From NCBI GenBank assembly GCA_024641085.1, contig JAHEDT010000003.1:115909-179908 (forward strand): 64,000 nucleotides of DNA, written 5' to 3'. The translations under genes were made by a program, and so were the position numbers. This DNA comes from Geobacteraceae bacterium. Lineage in GTDB: Bacteria; Desulfobacterota; Desulfuromonadia; Desulfuromonadales; BM103. The notes under the pieces are model-generated. The model was not told where the DNA came from, did not search any database, and saw only the letters and a program-made list of their open reading frames with translations. Shown piece after piece: positions 7,863-17,589 of the stretch; within the stretch, counting starts at the first letter, position 1, and the number at the start of each line of letters is the position of its first letter.

Positions 7863-9944
7863 CTACTCTTCCTCGTTCTTGAAACTTTCCAGCAGTTTCG
7901 CCATCAGGTGCGAAGGAACCTCTTCGTAGTGTGAAAATTCCATGGTGAAGAGCCCCCGGTCCGATGTCATGGAGCGAAGTTCCGGAGCATATTTGAGGAC
8001 CTCCGACATAGGCACCAGGGCCTTAACTACCTGGCTGCCCGCCTGGGGATCCATTCCGAGCACCTTGCCGCGCCGGGAATTCATATCACCGATCACATCG
8101 CCGACACAGTCGTCGGGAATCGTGATCTCCATATTCATGACCGGTTCGAGCAGAACCGGGCTGGCCGCTTCAAGCGCTTTCTTGAACGCCATCGAGCCCG
8201 CGATTTTGAAAGCCATCTCGGAGGAGTCGACCGAGTGGTGGGAACCATCGAACAGGGTAATCTGGAAATCCTGGACCGGGAATCCCGCCAACACACCCTT
8301 GCGCATCGATTCCTGAATTCCCTTGTCGACCGCAGGGATGAACTGGCGTGGGATAACCCCGCCGACGACCTTGTCGACGAACTCATAGCCAGACCCCCGC
8401 TCAAGCGGCTTGAGCTTGATCGTCACGTCGGCAAACTGGCCTTTGCCCCCCGACTGTTTCTTGTGCCGGTAAGCCTGCTCGACCGTTTTCTTGATGGTCT
8501 CCCGGTAAGGCACCTTGGGCTCCTTGAGGATGACGTCGGCGCCGAACTTGCGTTTGAGTTTCTCGATGGCGACCTCGACATGCACCTGGCCCATGCCGGA
8601 GATGATCATCTCCTTGGTCTCTACGTCACGCAGGATATTCAAGGCCGGGTCTTCTTCCATCAAACGCGTCAAACCACTGAAGATTTTCTCCTCGTCGCCC
8701 TTGCTCTTTGGTTCCAGGGCAAAAGATATGACCGGTTTCATGGACACCGGGCACTCGTAGATGATCGGCTTGGCCGCATCGCAAAGCGTATCGCCGGTGG
8801 TGGTTTCCTTCAGCTTGGCAACTGCAACGATATCTCCGGCGACCGCTTCGCTGACCGCCTTGTGTTTTTTCCCCTCAGGCAACAGGATCTGGCCCAGCCG
8901 TTCGCTGCAATCCTTATTGGGATTGAAAATCGTCGAATCCGATTTGACGGTTCCAGAGTAGACCCGGAACAGGCTCAGTTTACCGGTAAAGGGATCGCTG
9001 ACCGTCTTGAAGACCATCGCCGAGAAAGGCTCCTTCGGGTCGGGACGACGCTCCGCAGCATCACCGGTTTTAGGGTTGGTCCCGTACTGGACCCCCTTGT
9101 CAATCGGCGAAGGCATACAAACCACGATATAGTCAAGCAACTGGCGGACGCCGATGTTGGACGTTGCGCTACCGCAGAAAACCGGGGTAAAAACGCCGGT
9201 CAGGGTCCCTTCTCGTAACCCCAGCAGGATTTCCTCCTCGGACAGATGTTCGGTTTCGAGGTACTTTTCCATCAGCTCGTCATCAGACTCCGCGCAGGCT
9301 TCCATCAGGATCACTCGCAGGCGTTCAGCTTCGGCAAGGTGCTCGGCGGGGATATCGGTCTCATCGTACGTCCCCTTTTCGTCGAACTTGAAGATTCGGG
9401 CCTTCATTTTGATCAGGTCGATGACCCCTTTGAAATCGGCTTCCTGTCCGATCGGCATGTTGACCGCCACCGGCCGGCAACCGAGAGCTGATTCCATGTC
9501 GTCGACCGCTTTGAGGTAGTCAGCGCGTTCGCGGTCAAGCTTGTTGATGAAGGCAATGCGCGGCACCTCGAATTCATCCGCCCACCTCCAGAGAGTCTGG
9601 GTCTGTGCCTTAACTCCGTCGACGGCAGAAACCAGCAGCACGACTCCGCCGAGGATGCGCATGCAGCCACGGGTGTCGTGCAGGAAGTTGGTGTAACCGG
9701 GGGTGTCAACGATATGCAGCTCATGACCGTTCCATTCACAATGGTGCAGTTTCGAAGTAATCGTAATCTTGCGTTTGGTCTCCTCAGGTTCGAAATCCAT
9801 GTTTGACGAACCGTCGTCAACCTTGCCGAGGCGATCGGTCATGCCGGTATTGAACAGCATGGCTTCAACCAGGGAGGTTTTACCCGCATCCCCTTGACCG
9901 ACGATGCCCAGGTTACGCAATTTCTCTGTTTCGAACTTTGCCAT
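7863..9944 (-). CDS. Elongation factor G paralogue (EF-G2-like GTPase)
   Basis: 693 aa, a full-length translational GTPase with domains I-V in EF-G order. G1 is GQGDAGKTS (residues 16-24), G3 is DTPGYTNF and G4 is NKLD. The G3 motif has Tyr where canonical EF-G has the catalytic His (DTPGHVDF), a feature of the second EF-G subfamily in several phyla. The C-terminal part has GKGQFADVTI and domain IV/V sequence. It is not in a str operon (no rpsL, rpsG or tuf nearby), so it is a paralogue, not the housekeeping fusA. The start follows AAGGAGAGATC. Confidence 0.88.
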   Translation of the reverse strand: MAKFETEKLRNLGIVGQGDAGKTSLVEAMLFNTGMTDRLGKVDDGSSNMDFEPEETKRKITITSKLHHCEWNGHELHIVDTPGYTNFLHDTRGCMRILGGVVLLVSAVDGVKAQTQTLWRWADEFEVPRIAFINKLDRERADYLKAVDDMESALGCRPVAVNMPIGQEADFKGVIDLIKMKARIFKFDEKGTYDETDIPAEHLAEAERLRVILMEACAESDDELMEKYLETEHLSEEEILLGLREGTLTGVFTPVFCGSATSNIGVRQLLDYIVVCMPSPIDKGVQYGTNPKTGDAAERRPDPKEPFSAMVFKTVSDPFTGKLSLFRVYSGTVKSDSTIFNPNKDCSERLGQILLPEGKKHKAVSEAVAGDIVAVAKLKETTTGDTLCDAAKPIIYECPVSMKPVISFALEPKSKGDEEKIFSGLTRLMEEDPALNILRDVETKEMIISGMGQVHVEVAIEKLKRKFGADVILKEPKVPYRETIKKTVEQAYRHKKQSGGKGQFADVTIKLKPLERGSGYEFVDKVVGGVIPRQFIPAVDKGIQESMRKGVLAGFPVQDFQITLFDGSHHSVDSSEMAFKIAGSMAFKKALEAASPVLLEPVMNMEITIPDDCVGDVIGDMNSRRGKVLGMDPQAGSQVVKALVPMSEVLKYAPELRSMTSDRGLFTMEFSHYEEVPSHLMAKLLESFKNEEE

Positions 9945-10018
9945 GATCTCTCCTTTCAGTGCTCCTCAAAGTGCTGACAGTCAGATAATCATCATGATTA
10001 TGTGCTTTTCAGATATCG

Positions 10019-10789
10019 CTACGCAACGTGGTTGCGCTCATAGATGATCCGCAAACCTTCAAGAGTGAGACAGTTGTCAACTTCATCGATGGCCTGGCAG
10101 TAGGGTGCTATCAGGGTCGCCAGCCCCCCGGTTGCCATCACGTAGGGATTCTCCCGCGCCTCCTGCTTCATGCGGCCGATGATGCCGTCAACCAGTCCGA
10201 CATAACCGTAAAAGAGTCCCGACTGCATACTGTTGACCGTGTTCTTGGCAATCACCTGAGGCGGGCAGCAGATTTCGACTCTCGGCAGCTTACTGGCCCT
10301 TTCATATAGAGCCTCGGCAGAGATACTGAGACCCGGGGCAATTGCTCCGCCCAGGTATTCACCTTTCTTCGAGAGATAATCGAAGGTTGTCGCCGTACCG
10401 AAATCGACGACGATCAGACTGGATGGACGTTTGGCATAGGCGGCCACGGCATTGACGATGCGGTCGGCTCCCACCTCGCGGGGGTTGTCGTAATGAATCG
10501 GCATGCCGGTCTTGATTCCCGGGCCGACCACCAGCGGCTGCAGCTTGAAATAACAGGCACACAGCGTCTCCAGGGTGTTCAACAAGGGTGGAACGACACA
10601 GGAGATGGTCACAGCAGCGACATCCTGGAAATGCAGCCCGCACAGGTTGAACAGCTCATGGGTCACCATGGCCCACTCATCGGCGGTCCGGGCCTTGTCG
10701 GTCGTCAGGCGCCAACTGCGCACAAGCTCGCTGCCTCGGTATAAACCGAGAACCGTGTTGGTATTGCCGACATCTATGACTAAAAGCAT
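10019..10789 (-). CDS. coaX: Type III pantothenate kinase
   Basis: Phosphorylates pantothenate in the first step of coenzyme A synthesis; 256 aa, cytoplasmic, ASKHA fold. Phosphate-binding motif 1 is [12 protein letters not shown] (residues 5-16). [12 protein letters not shown] near 107 and [10 protein letters not shown] near 129 are the conserved type III motifs, with the expected catalytic Asp. It follows birA on the same strand, a common arrangement. The upstream 130 bases have no obvious ribosome-binding site next to the ATG. Confidence 0.93.
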   Translation of the reverse strand: MLLVIDVGNTNTVLGLYRGSELVRSWRLTTDKARTADEWAMVTHELFNLCGLHFQDVAAVTISCVVPPLLNTLETLCACYFKLQPLVVGPGIKTGMPIHYDNPREVGADRIVNAVAAYAKRPSSLIVVDFGTATTFDYLSKKGEYLGGAIAPGLSISAEALYERASKLPRVEICCPPQVIAKNTVNSMQSGLFYGYVGLVDGIIGRMKQEARENPYVMATGGLATLIAPYCQAIDEVDNCLTLEGLRIIYERNHVA

Positions 10790-10923
10790 AAAAGGCCGTG
10801 GCGCGAGGCGCGAGGTGAGCGTTGCGAAAGTTCAAAAGCTGCGTGCAACATCAGTTCATCCACAAAATCAGATCGTTTTGTTCGGTTTGTTCGCGCGACG
10901 CACTGTTCGCCTTGCGCGACTTG

Positions 10924-10955
10924 GTTTATGCCGGTCGGACATCCCCGGCATAAAC
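10924..10955. repeat. 11-bp inverted repeat at the 3' end of birA
   Basis: GTTTATGCCGG at 10924-10934 pairs perfectly with CCGGCATAAAC at 10945-10955 around a 10-base loop. It overlaps the last codons and stop of birA. No T-run follows on either strand, so it may be an mRNA 3' stabiliser or processing structure, not a terminator. Confidence 0.6.
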
Positions 10956-11909
10956 GCTCTCTATCTTACCAGTCGCAGTCCTTACCAGCAATGCCCCATC
11001 CTCGGCAAGTCCGATCATGGTCCCTTCGATCTGCAGTTGGTTGCAGTCCGCATGCACCAGTTTGCCGACCAGATCGCAGAGTTCGGTCCAGGCGGCGAGA
11101 ATCGGAGGACTTCCCTCCTCGAGATAGCGCAGGTACAGGATGTCGGTTTCCCGCAACAGGACCCGGGTGAATTCAAGTCGAGAGACCGGCTGCCCCGAGG
11201 CCAGAGCAAGCGACGTTGCAGGATAACGCAGCTCCGCCGGAAACTGTTCCTGCCGCATGTTCAGGTTCACTCCAATGCCCAGGACGACGTAATGGACCCG
11301 GTCGGTTTCCGAGCTCATTTCATTGAGGAGGCCGGCCACCTTGGCACCGTTCAAGAGCACGTCATTCGGCCACTTGACTGTCGGTTGCAGACCGGTGCAG
11401 CGGTTGATCGCACGACATACCGCCACGGCGGAAAGAAAGGTCAGCCGGGGGGCTTCAAAAGGAGGGATTGGAGGACGCAGCAGGATCGACGCATAAAGGT
11501 TGACACCGCCGGGAGACTCCCAATGACGTCCCATCCGACCCTTGCCCGAGCTCTGGCGGTCGGCAATCACCACCAGACCTTCGGGGGCCCCTTCATCACC
11601 GAGACGGCAGGCCTGCAGGTTGGTGGAGTCGGTCGTTTCGAAACAGCGGACCTGGCCACCAATCCGCCGGCAGGCGAGCCCGGCCTGGATCGCTTCCGGC
11701 ATCAGGATATCGGGAGATTGCAGGAGTTGGTAACCCCGCGAGGGGATCGCTTCGATCCGGTAGCCGGCCTGGCGCAGGTTGCGGATATGCTTCCAGACCG
11801 CGGTCCTTGAAATCCCCAATTCAGCGCTGATCAGTTCGCCGGAGACAAAGCCGTCGGGAGTCTGACTGAACAGGGACAGGATGGTTTCGCGCGGTGCGGG
11901 CTTCATCAT
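10926..11909 (-). CDS. birA: Bifunctional biotin ligase / biotin repressor
   Basis: Attaches biotin to acetyl-CoA carboxylase and related acceptor proteins; 327 aa. The N-terminal 60 residues form a winged helix (ELISAELGISRTAVWKHIRNL), so it can also act as a DNA-binding repressor. The catalytic core has SSGKGRMGRHW (biotinyl-AMP loop, near 125), KWPNDVLLNGAKVAG (near 180) and GIGVNLN (near 216). The C-terminal 50 residues form the SH3-like domain. Tandem ATG codons start the frame 25 bases after nadC. No biotin operator palindrome was found in the window. Confidence 0.93.
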   Translation of the reverse strand: MMKPAPRETILSLFSQTPDGFVSGELISAELGISRTAVWKHIRNLRQAGYRIEAIPSRGYQLLQSPDILMPEAIQAGLACRRIGGQVRCFETTDSTNLQACRLGDEGAPEGLVVIADRQSSGKGRMGRHWESPGGVNLYASILLRPPIPPFEAPRLTFLSAVAVCRAINRCTGLQPTVKWPNDVLLNGAKVAGLLNEMSSETDRVHYVVLGIGVNLNMRQEQFPAELRYPATSLALASGQPVSRLEFTRVLLRETDILYLRYLEEGSPPILAAWTELCDLVGKLVHADCNQLQIEGTMIGLAEDGALLVRTATGKIESVYAGDVRPA

Positions 11910-11934
11910 GGGTTACAGGCTGCAGGTCCTTTTC

Positions 11935-12765
11935 TCAGGTGAACAGCATGGAGATGTCTACGGCGCGGTAGGAATGGGTCAACGCCCCGACGGAAATCAG
12001 TCCAACACCGGTCTCGGCGATTTCACGAACGGTTTCCAGGTTGACACCGCCGGAGGCTTCCGTGACGGCCCGGTCACCAACCAGTGCGACCGCAGCGGAC
12101 AATTCCGCCAACGACATATTGTCAAGCAGTAGAATGTCGGCACCCGCAGCAAGGGCTTCGGCCACCTCCTTCTGGTTGCGGACCTCGACTTCGATTTTCT
12201 GGGTGTGCGGTACATGCTGCCTGGCACGACTGACCGCTGCCGTGATCCCACCGGCGGCCGCCACATGGTTTTCCTTGATCAGCACAGCATCGTAGAGAGC
12301 CATGCGATGATTTCCGCCACCCCCCATGCGCACCGCATATTTTTCCAGGACCCGCAGCCCAGGAGTCGTTTTGCGGGTATCGACAATCACGGCCCGCGTG
12401 TCGGCAACTTCGCGTACAAAGGACGCTGTCAGAGTGGCGACACCGCACATGCGCTGTAAAATGTTCAAGGCGACGCGTTCGCCCTGAAGCAGCACAGCCG
12501 CATCGCCCTTGATCCAGGCCAGGACATCGCCGCGCTTTACGGCCTGGCCGTCGGCTAGCAGCCCCTCGAAGGCGGTCTCTGCAGAAAGCAGCTGGAAGAC
12601 CCTCTGCGCGACATTGATACCGGCCAGGACAAAATTATCCTTGGCCACCAGCTCGGCACTGGCCTGGGTCCCGGGCTCGATTGTCGCCAGAGTGGTCACA
12701 TCCCCGGTGCCGATATCTTCTTCAAGGGCACGCCGCAGAATAGGGTCGAGTATAAATGGGTTCAT
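11935..12765 (-). CDS. nadC: Nicotinate-nucleotide pyrophosphorylase (carboxylating)
   Basis: Converts quinolinate and PRPP to nicotinate mononucleotide in NAD synthesis; 276 aa. EEDIGTGDVTT near residue 15, DTRKTTPGLR near 135 and GGGGNHRMALYDAVLIKENH near 150 are the quinolinate/PRPP site signatures. It is the first gene of the long minus-strand run toward birA and coaX. The start is ambiguous: ATG at 12765 gives the usual N-terminus, while an in-frame TTG five codons upstream is possible. Neither has a strong ribosome-binding site. Confidence 0.93.
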   Translation of the reverse strand: MNPFILDPILRRALEEDIGTGDVTTLATIEPGTQASAELVAKDNFVLAGINVAQRVFQLLSAETAFEGLLADGQAVKRGDVLAWIKGDAAVLLQGERVALNILQRMCGVATLTASFVREVADTRAVIVDTRKTTPGLRVLEKYAVRMGGGGNHRMALYDAVLIKENHVAAAGGITAAVSRARQHVPHTQKIEVEVRNQKEVAEALAAGADILLLDNMSLAELSAAVALVGDRAVTEASGGVNLETVREIAETGVGLISVGALTHSYRAVDISMLFT

Positions 12766-12955
12766 AAGGTCAGGTTCCAACCGTTTTCAGAAAGGTGCAA
12801 GGTTTTCGACTGCTTTTTATACCATAGCGAAACCGCGACAGGCAACTCAAAACCCTGTAACCATGCCTGTTTCCGAGCCTTTACATTTATGCTAAAATCG
12901 CTGACAATAACTTTTCGGAGCTGTCACCCTACTTCCGCTCACCAAGGAGCCTAAC

Positions 12956-13843
12956 GTGAAATCCTACTGCAAACTCTGCCTGATCCTCATCACCCCGGTC
13001 ATTCTGTCCGCCTGCGTCAGCCAGGCCGTGCACCAGCAGAAGCTCGATGAGAACCAGTATCTCGAGTCGGTCATTGCAGGTCTCAAGGCCGATTATGAAC
13101 GGTTGAAAGAGGACAAGAACCAGTTAGCGGAGCGCAACGACAGTCTCAACCAGCGGCTGCTCGAAGCCATCGGCCGCAACAAGCTGCTCCAGGAAGATCT
13201 GATGCGTGCCCGGGCCGATCTTGACCGGGTCGAAAAGGTTCTTGCCGACCGCAGTGCTGAGGCTGGTGCGGCCATGACTGAAATGCGCCAGGAGATTGAT
13301 CGGCTCACCGAAACCGGCAACAATTTGCAGCAGCAGCTGGAAACTGAGCGCCAGGCTCGCGAGGAGCGCCTCTCGGAAGTCCAGGGCACCTACGATGAGC
13401 TGGTGGGCAAACTCGAAGAGGAAATTCAGAGGGGCGAGGTAAAAATATCGGAACTCAAAGGAAAACTGACCGTCAACGTAGTTGACAAGATACTCTTCGA
13501 CTCGGGCCAGGCAGCACTCAAACCGGCCGGCATCCGGGTCCTGCAGCAGATCGGTGATATCCTCAAATCGGCGGTCGACAAGGATATCCAGGTCGAGGGA
13601 CACACTGACAATGTACCGATTCGCGGGACCCTCTCCCAGGTGTATCCAAGCAACTGGGAACTCTCCACGGCGCGGGCGAACACTGTCCTGCATTTCCTCC
13701 AGGACAAAACCGATATTCCCGGCGAACGCCTTTCGGCGGTCGGCTATGGTGAGTACCGCCCGATTGCCAGCAACAGCGCACCGGAAGGCCGCGCCCTGAA
13801 TCGTCGCATCCAGATCGTTCTGACGGCCACCAAGGACCGTTGA
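12956..13843 (+). CDS. OmpA-like peptidoglycan-associated lipoprotein with coiled coil
   Basis: 295 aa. A lipoprotein signal ends in LSAC, with the acylated Cys at residue 20. Residues about 30-170 form a long heptad-rich coiled coil. The C-terminal 120 residues are an OmpA/MotB domain with IQVEGHTDNVPIRG and the NRRIQI end, which binds diaminopimelate in peptidoglycan. The start is GTG after AAGGAG. It is monocistronic, divergent from nadC, and followed by a strong hairpin. The likely role is tethering the outer membrane to the cell wall; no flagellar genes nearby suggest a stator function. Confidence 0.87.
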   Translation: MKSYCKLCLILITPVILSACVSQAVHQQKLDENQYLESVIAGLKADYERLKEDKNQLAERNDSLNQRLLEAIGRNKLLQEDLMRARADLDRVEKVLADRSAEAGAAMTEMRQEIDRLTETGNNLQQQLETERQAREERLSEVQGTYDELVGKLEEEIQRGEVKISELKGKLTVNVVDKILFDSGQAALKPAGIRVLQQIGDILKSAVDKDIQVEGHTDNVPIRGTLSQVYPSNWELSTARANTVLHFLQDKTDIPGERLSAVGYGEYRPIASNSAPEGRALNRRIQIVLTATKDR

Positions 13844-13914
13844 ACGGTCGAGGGCCTTCATAGCCTGCCAAAGAAAACCAGTACAACCAGGAAGTGTTTC
13901 AGATGTGATCAACT

Positions 13915-13936
13915 GCCCCGCAGCAAGCTGCGGGGC
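13915..13936. repeat. GC-rich hairpin after the OmpA-like lipoprotein gene
   Basis: A ten-base stem GCCCCGCAGC/GCTGCGGGGC surrounds an AA loop. Only a loose T-rich stretch (TGTCTCTTTT) follows, so it may be a weak terminator. Its core GCAGCAAGCTGC recurs at 13973, 14113 and 25222, so it also belongs to a dispersed repeat family. Confidence 0.55.
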
Positions 13937-14027
13937 ATGATGTCTCTTTTCGAATGAACGGCGCCGCGGCAAGCTGCTGTGTATCCAGAATACAATTTCC
14001 CGTAGGCAGACAAACTCACGTCTTAAT

Positions 14028-14130
14028 TTGGTTGTCGGGACTTATCCAGGTTCTGGATTCTGGAGACTGATTCCCTCCGGAGCGAACCAAGTGTCCATCA
14101 AATGTATGGCACAGCAAGCTGCAGGGGATT
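14028..14130. repeat. Dispersed intergenic repeat, copy 1
   Basis: This stretch resembles 25140-25240: both run GTCGGGA-TTAT-CC, GGTTCTGGATTCTGG or GGATTCTGGATTCTGG, a CTG-TTCCCTC segment, and end with ATGG--CAGCAAGCTGC. Copies differ by scattered substitutions and small indels. A shorter, inverted relative lies at 13960-14010. It overlaps no confident gene. It looks like a REP-type or decayed mobile sequence; the family name is unknown to me. Confidence 0.6.
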
Positions 14131-14144
14131 CACCCTCGCGCCGA

Positions 14145-15437
14145 TTAAAACAGTCCGGCGAGGCGAAGTTCTCGGGAAATCAGCCGACGCTTGCGCGCGA
14201 AGGAACGAGCAGCATCCGCGCCCAGATGTTGATCCATAGGGCTGGGCTCATGATTGATCAGGAGCAGCTCACGATAAGCAGCATCCAGATGGCGGCCGGT
14301 CATCATCGCCAACCAGCCTTCCAGCTGTTGCCCCTCCCTCACCTCGATCTCTTCGCTGTCGAGCAGTTCTCCAGCAGCATCACAGAGGTGAGCGGTCAGA
14401 CGATACTCGGGGCCGACCAGGCCGGGGCCGTCAATGGTCAGAGCTATCAGGTCGACCGGCCTGTCTGCGCCCTCCGGGCAGAGGACATCGACGAGCCGGA
14501 CGAAACAGGCAGAGTGAAGAAATCCGCGCCGGCGACTGCGCATGTCGAAATAAAAATGACCTCCATCCGAAGCGGAATGACGACCACAAACCGGACACTC
14601 GAGGACCAGTCGGTGATACCCGCCTGGGAGCGTCTCAGAAACGTGAGCGCCTCCGAGGTGAGAGGCTCTGCGGCTGCCAGCCTCTATGTCGAACCGGGCC
14701 AGGACAAACTCAGCCAGCTGCTTTAACTGGCCATGAACGGCCGTATTGCGGGCATGGGTCAGGACTGGACGGATACTGCTTGAAAAGCCGGAGGCCAGCC
14801 CCTCGACCTTGGGGCTTTTGCTGATGTAGAAATCAAGGACCTGGTAGTCACGTTCCCGCGCCGCATAGTCGAGAAACTCATGAACCCGCACTTCGCTGTT
14901 AAGCCGTGCACGGGGGTCAACCAGGCTGGGGACCAGCCAGATTCGGTCCGCCTGTTCGACCTCAACAAGGATCTCGCGCAGGGCAGCGGCATTGACCAGG
15001 GCAGCCCGATCCTTGACCGGGACCAATACCAGGTCGGCGGCGAGTAACGCCGCCTCGGTGAACCAGTCGAGAATCGGTCTGGTATCGAGGATCAAGAGGC
15101 CGTCAAGGTCTGCCTTATCCAATATTCGATGCAGCCAGGCCGGCGGATGGGGTGGCGCTATCAAGCGACGGGAGGAAGCGATGAACTGCACGCCGTACTG
15201 GCCCATGGCGATCAGCTCGGCCGGCGCACTCCCCTCGAGCAGGTCAGCGATGCTGTTGACTGGGCGCGTTCCGAGAGCGAACATCTGGTCGACGCTGAAA
15301 TGGTTGTCGAAGGATGCGATTGTCACCGGCAGGTCTTCACGCAGGGCCTTAAGGTAAACCGCCAGGTTGGTGGCAATCGTCGTTTTACCCACCCCACCCT
15401 TTTCACTTGCGACGGCAATGACGAAGGGACAGCTCAC
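14145..15437 (-). CDS. ParA/MinD-type ATPase with a novel C-terminal domain
   Basis: 430 aa. Residues 1-245 are a deviant Walker ATPase: EKGGVGKTTIATNLAVYL at 12-29, then LLILDTRP (switch II region). Residues about 250-430 are not a standard ParA part. They contain LECPVCGRHS, a second Cys (HSACF) and mixed beta sequence that suggests a small metal-binding or ligand domain. The stop and start overlap the ABC-F gene by four bases, which argues for co-translation. No parB or centromere-like repeat is adjacent, so plasmid-type partition is unlikely. The role is unknown; intracellular positioning or regulation of a partner fits the fold. Confidence 0.72.
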   Translation of the reverse strand: MSCPFVIAVASEKGGVGKTTIATNLAVYLKALREDLPVTIASFDNHFSVDQMFALGTRPVNSIADLLEGSAPAELIAMGQYGVQFIASSRRLIAPPHPPAWLHRILDKADLDGLLILDTRPILDWFTEAALLAADLVLVPVKDRAALVNAAALREILVEVEQADRIWLVPSLVDPRARLNSEVRVHEFLDYAARERDYQVLDFYISKSPKVEGLASGFSSSIRPVLTHARNTAVHGQLKQLAEFVLARFDIEAGSRRASHLGGAHVSETLPGGYHRLVLECPVCGRHSASDGGHFYFDMRSRRRGFLHSACFVRLVDVLCPEGADRPVDLIALTIDGPGLVGPEYRLTAHLCDAAGELLDSEEIEVREGQQLEGWLAMMTGRHLDAAYRELLLINHEPSPMDQHLGADAARSFARKRRLISRELRLAGLF

Positions 15438-17374
15438 GGCACCTCTCCTTCTGCCAGCAGCTCCTGTAAAAACTCCCAGCGAGCCATGCAGCCATCCAGT
15501 TCCCCCTGCAGGAGGGCATGCCGGTCCACCAGTTTGCCGAGCCGCGCATGATCAACGGCCATGACCGGGTCCTGCATTTCGCTGGTCAGTTCAGTCAACT
15601 GCTGTTCGAGAGACCCAATTCTTTCTTCAACCTCCGCCAGCTGTTTCTGGCGCTTCTGCTCCTCTCGCCTTGCGGCCTTACGCTCGGAGTGCGACTCCAC
15701 CCGGGTTGTTTTGTCGACAACCGGGCCTGGGGCGTTTTTCAAGCTGGCCTGCTCAACCCTCAACAGCGAGTGCGAAGCATCGCCTTCACCGCTTTTGGCA
15801 CGCAGGAAATCCTCGTAATTACCCAGGTAGGATGTGGCCCGATGCTCGGCCACCTCGACCACCCGGCTGGCCAGGGCATCGACAAAGTACCGGTCGTGGG
15901 AGACAAACACCAGGGTGCCCTGATAGCCTCGCAAAGCCTGCAGAAGGACCTCCTTTGAAGCCAGGTCCAGGTGGTTGGTCGGCTCATCGAGCAGCAGCAG
16001 GTTGGCCGGGTTAAGCAGCAGGATCGCCAGGGCCAGACGGTTGCGCTCCCCGCCAGAGAGGACGGTGACCTTCTTGTGGACATCATCACCGTGAAACAGG
16101 AATGCGCCGAGCAGGTTGCGGACCTTGGGCACCATGTCATAGGGCGCCGCCCGAGTGATCTGTTCGAGGACAGTCAGGTTCGGGTCAAGGGTACGTGCCT
16201 GGTCCTGGGCAAAGTAGGCCATGATCAGGTTATGGCCTTCCTCGCGATGCCCTTGGCATGGCGACTCAACACCCGCCAGCAGGCGCATCATGGTCGACTT
16301 CCCGGCTCCGTTCGCTCCGACCAGGGCGATGCGTTCGCCGCGTTCGACATCAAGTTCCACCTCTTCGAGGACCGAGAGGTCATCATACCAGTGAGAAACC
16401 GCGGCAAGACGCACCGACATACGGCCACTTTTGGGTGGCACCGGGAAGGAGAAACCGATTTTTTTTCGTTCGGGTGGCAGCTCGATGCGTTCGATCTTTT
16501 CGAGCTGCTTGACTCGGCTCTGCACCAGGGCCGCCTTGTTGGCATTGAACCGGAACTTGTTGATGAAGGCCTCGATGCGGGCAACATCCTCATCCTGGCG
16601 GGTCTTGGCAGTTCGCAGTGCCGTCACCCGTTCATCCCGGGCAACCAGATAACGGGAATAGCTGCCCGGATAATCGGTCAGCTGGCCATGCCAGATTTCC
16701 ACGATCCGTGTCACCACCTGGTCGAGGAAGAAACGGTCGTGGGAGACCAGGATCACCGCGTGAGGATAAGCGGCCAAATAGCTTTCGAGCCAGTCGCGCG
16801 CCGGCAGGTCGAGGTGATTGGTCGGCTCATCCAGAAGCAGCAGGGTCGGCCTCTTCAGTAACAGCTTGGCCAGAGCGATGCGCATCTGCCAGCCGCCGGA
16901 AAAGTGCTCGCAGGGCTTGTCCCAGTCGGCCTCGGCGAACCCCAACCCTTTGAGGACTCGTCCGATTTCGGCCTCCATCATGTACCCGCCGCGCTGGCGA
17001 AAGAGTTCCTGCCGCTCCGAGTAACGATCGAGGTCGGCCTGGTCGGCACCACTGCTGATCCGGGCTTCAAGCTGCTGCAGTTCAGCTTCGACAGAGAGCA
17101 GCTCTTCAAGGGCCGAACGCACCTCGACAAAGAGGCTTCTGCCACTATGTTCGAGTCCCTCCTGAGGGAGATAGCCGATGGTTGTGCCGCGGGCCAGCTG
17201 AACCGTGCCGACATCGACGTCCGACTGACCGGCGAGCACACGCAACAGGGTGGTCTTTCCGGCGCCGTTCTCGCCGCAGAGCCCGATGCGATCGGTCGGG
17301 CGGACATACCAGTCAACGTGGCGCAGGACAACCTGGTCGGCAAACTGTTTGACAACATCCTTGAGCTGTAGCAT
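15434..17374 (-). CDS. ABC-F family ATPase (Uup/Ettas-type ribosome factor)
   Basis: 646 aa, two ABC ATPase domains on one chain and no membrane segment. Domain 1 has GENGAGKTT near 34 and FSGGWQMRIALAKLL; domain 2 has GANGAGKST near 353 and LSGGERNRLALAILL. Both have LLLLDEPTNHLDL. The interdomain linker (about 240-310, YSRYLVARDERVTALR) is the ribosome-facing tRNA interaction motif. A charged C-terminal coiled coil (about 560-646) resembles Uup. Relatives act on ribosomes or on replication structures, not in transport. It overlaps the ParA-like gene downstream by four bases. Confidence 0.88.
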   Translation of the reverse strand: MLQLKDVVKQFADQVVLRHVDWYVRPTDRIGLCGENGAGKTTLLRVLAGQSDVDVGTVQLARGTTIGYLPQEGLEHSGRSLFVEVRSALEELLSVEAELQQLEARISSGADQADLDRYSERQELFRQRGGYMMEAEIGRVLKGLGFAEADWDKPCEHFSGGWQMRIALAKLLLKRPTLLLLDEPTNHLDLPARDWLESYLAAYPHAVILVSHDRFFLDQVVTRIVEIWHGQLTDYPGSYSRYLVARDERVTALRTAKTRQDEDVARIEAFINKFRFNANKAALVQSRVKQLEKIERIELPPERKKIGFSFPVPPKSGRMSVRLAAVSHWYDDLSVLEEVELDVERGERIALVGANGAGKSTMMRLLAGVESPCQGHREEGHNLIMAYFAQDQARTLDPNLTVLEQITRAAPYDMVPKVRNLLGAFLFHGDDVHKKVTVLSGGERNRLALAILLLNPANLLLLDEPTNHLDLASKEVLLQALRGYQGTLVFVSHDRYFVDALASRVVEVAEHRATSYLGNYEDFLRAKSGEGDASHSLLRVEQASLKNAPGPVVDKTTRVESHSERKAARREEQKRQKQLAEVEERIGSLEQQLTELTSEMQDPVMAVDHARLGKLVDRHALLQGELDGCMARWEFLQELLAEGEVP

Positions 17375-17589
17375 GGAGCCTGTTATAGCACATCTGTTTG
17401 ACGGCGAGAATCTTCATTGTGGGGGACAAGTTGAAGAATTTCCCACAACCTGTGCATGTTGCAGGGGCACTCAATCGCTCTGGGAGCGGGCACTCCTTCC
17501 CCGGACGACAAGATCGGGGGAGGACCCGGCGGTCGATTCATTTTTTCTGCGGTTGTTCAAGCTATTGGGCGGATTGCAGCTTCAGAGTA

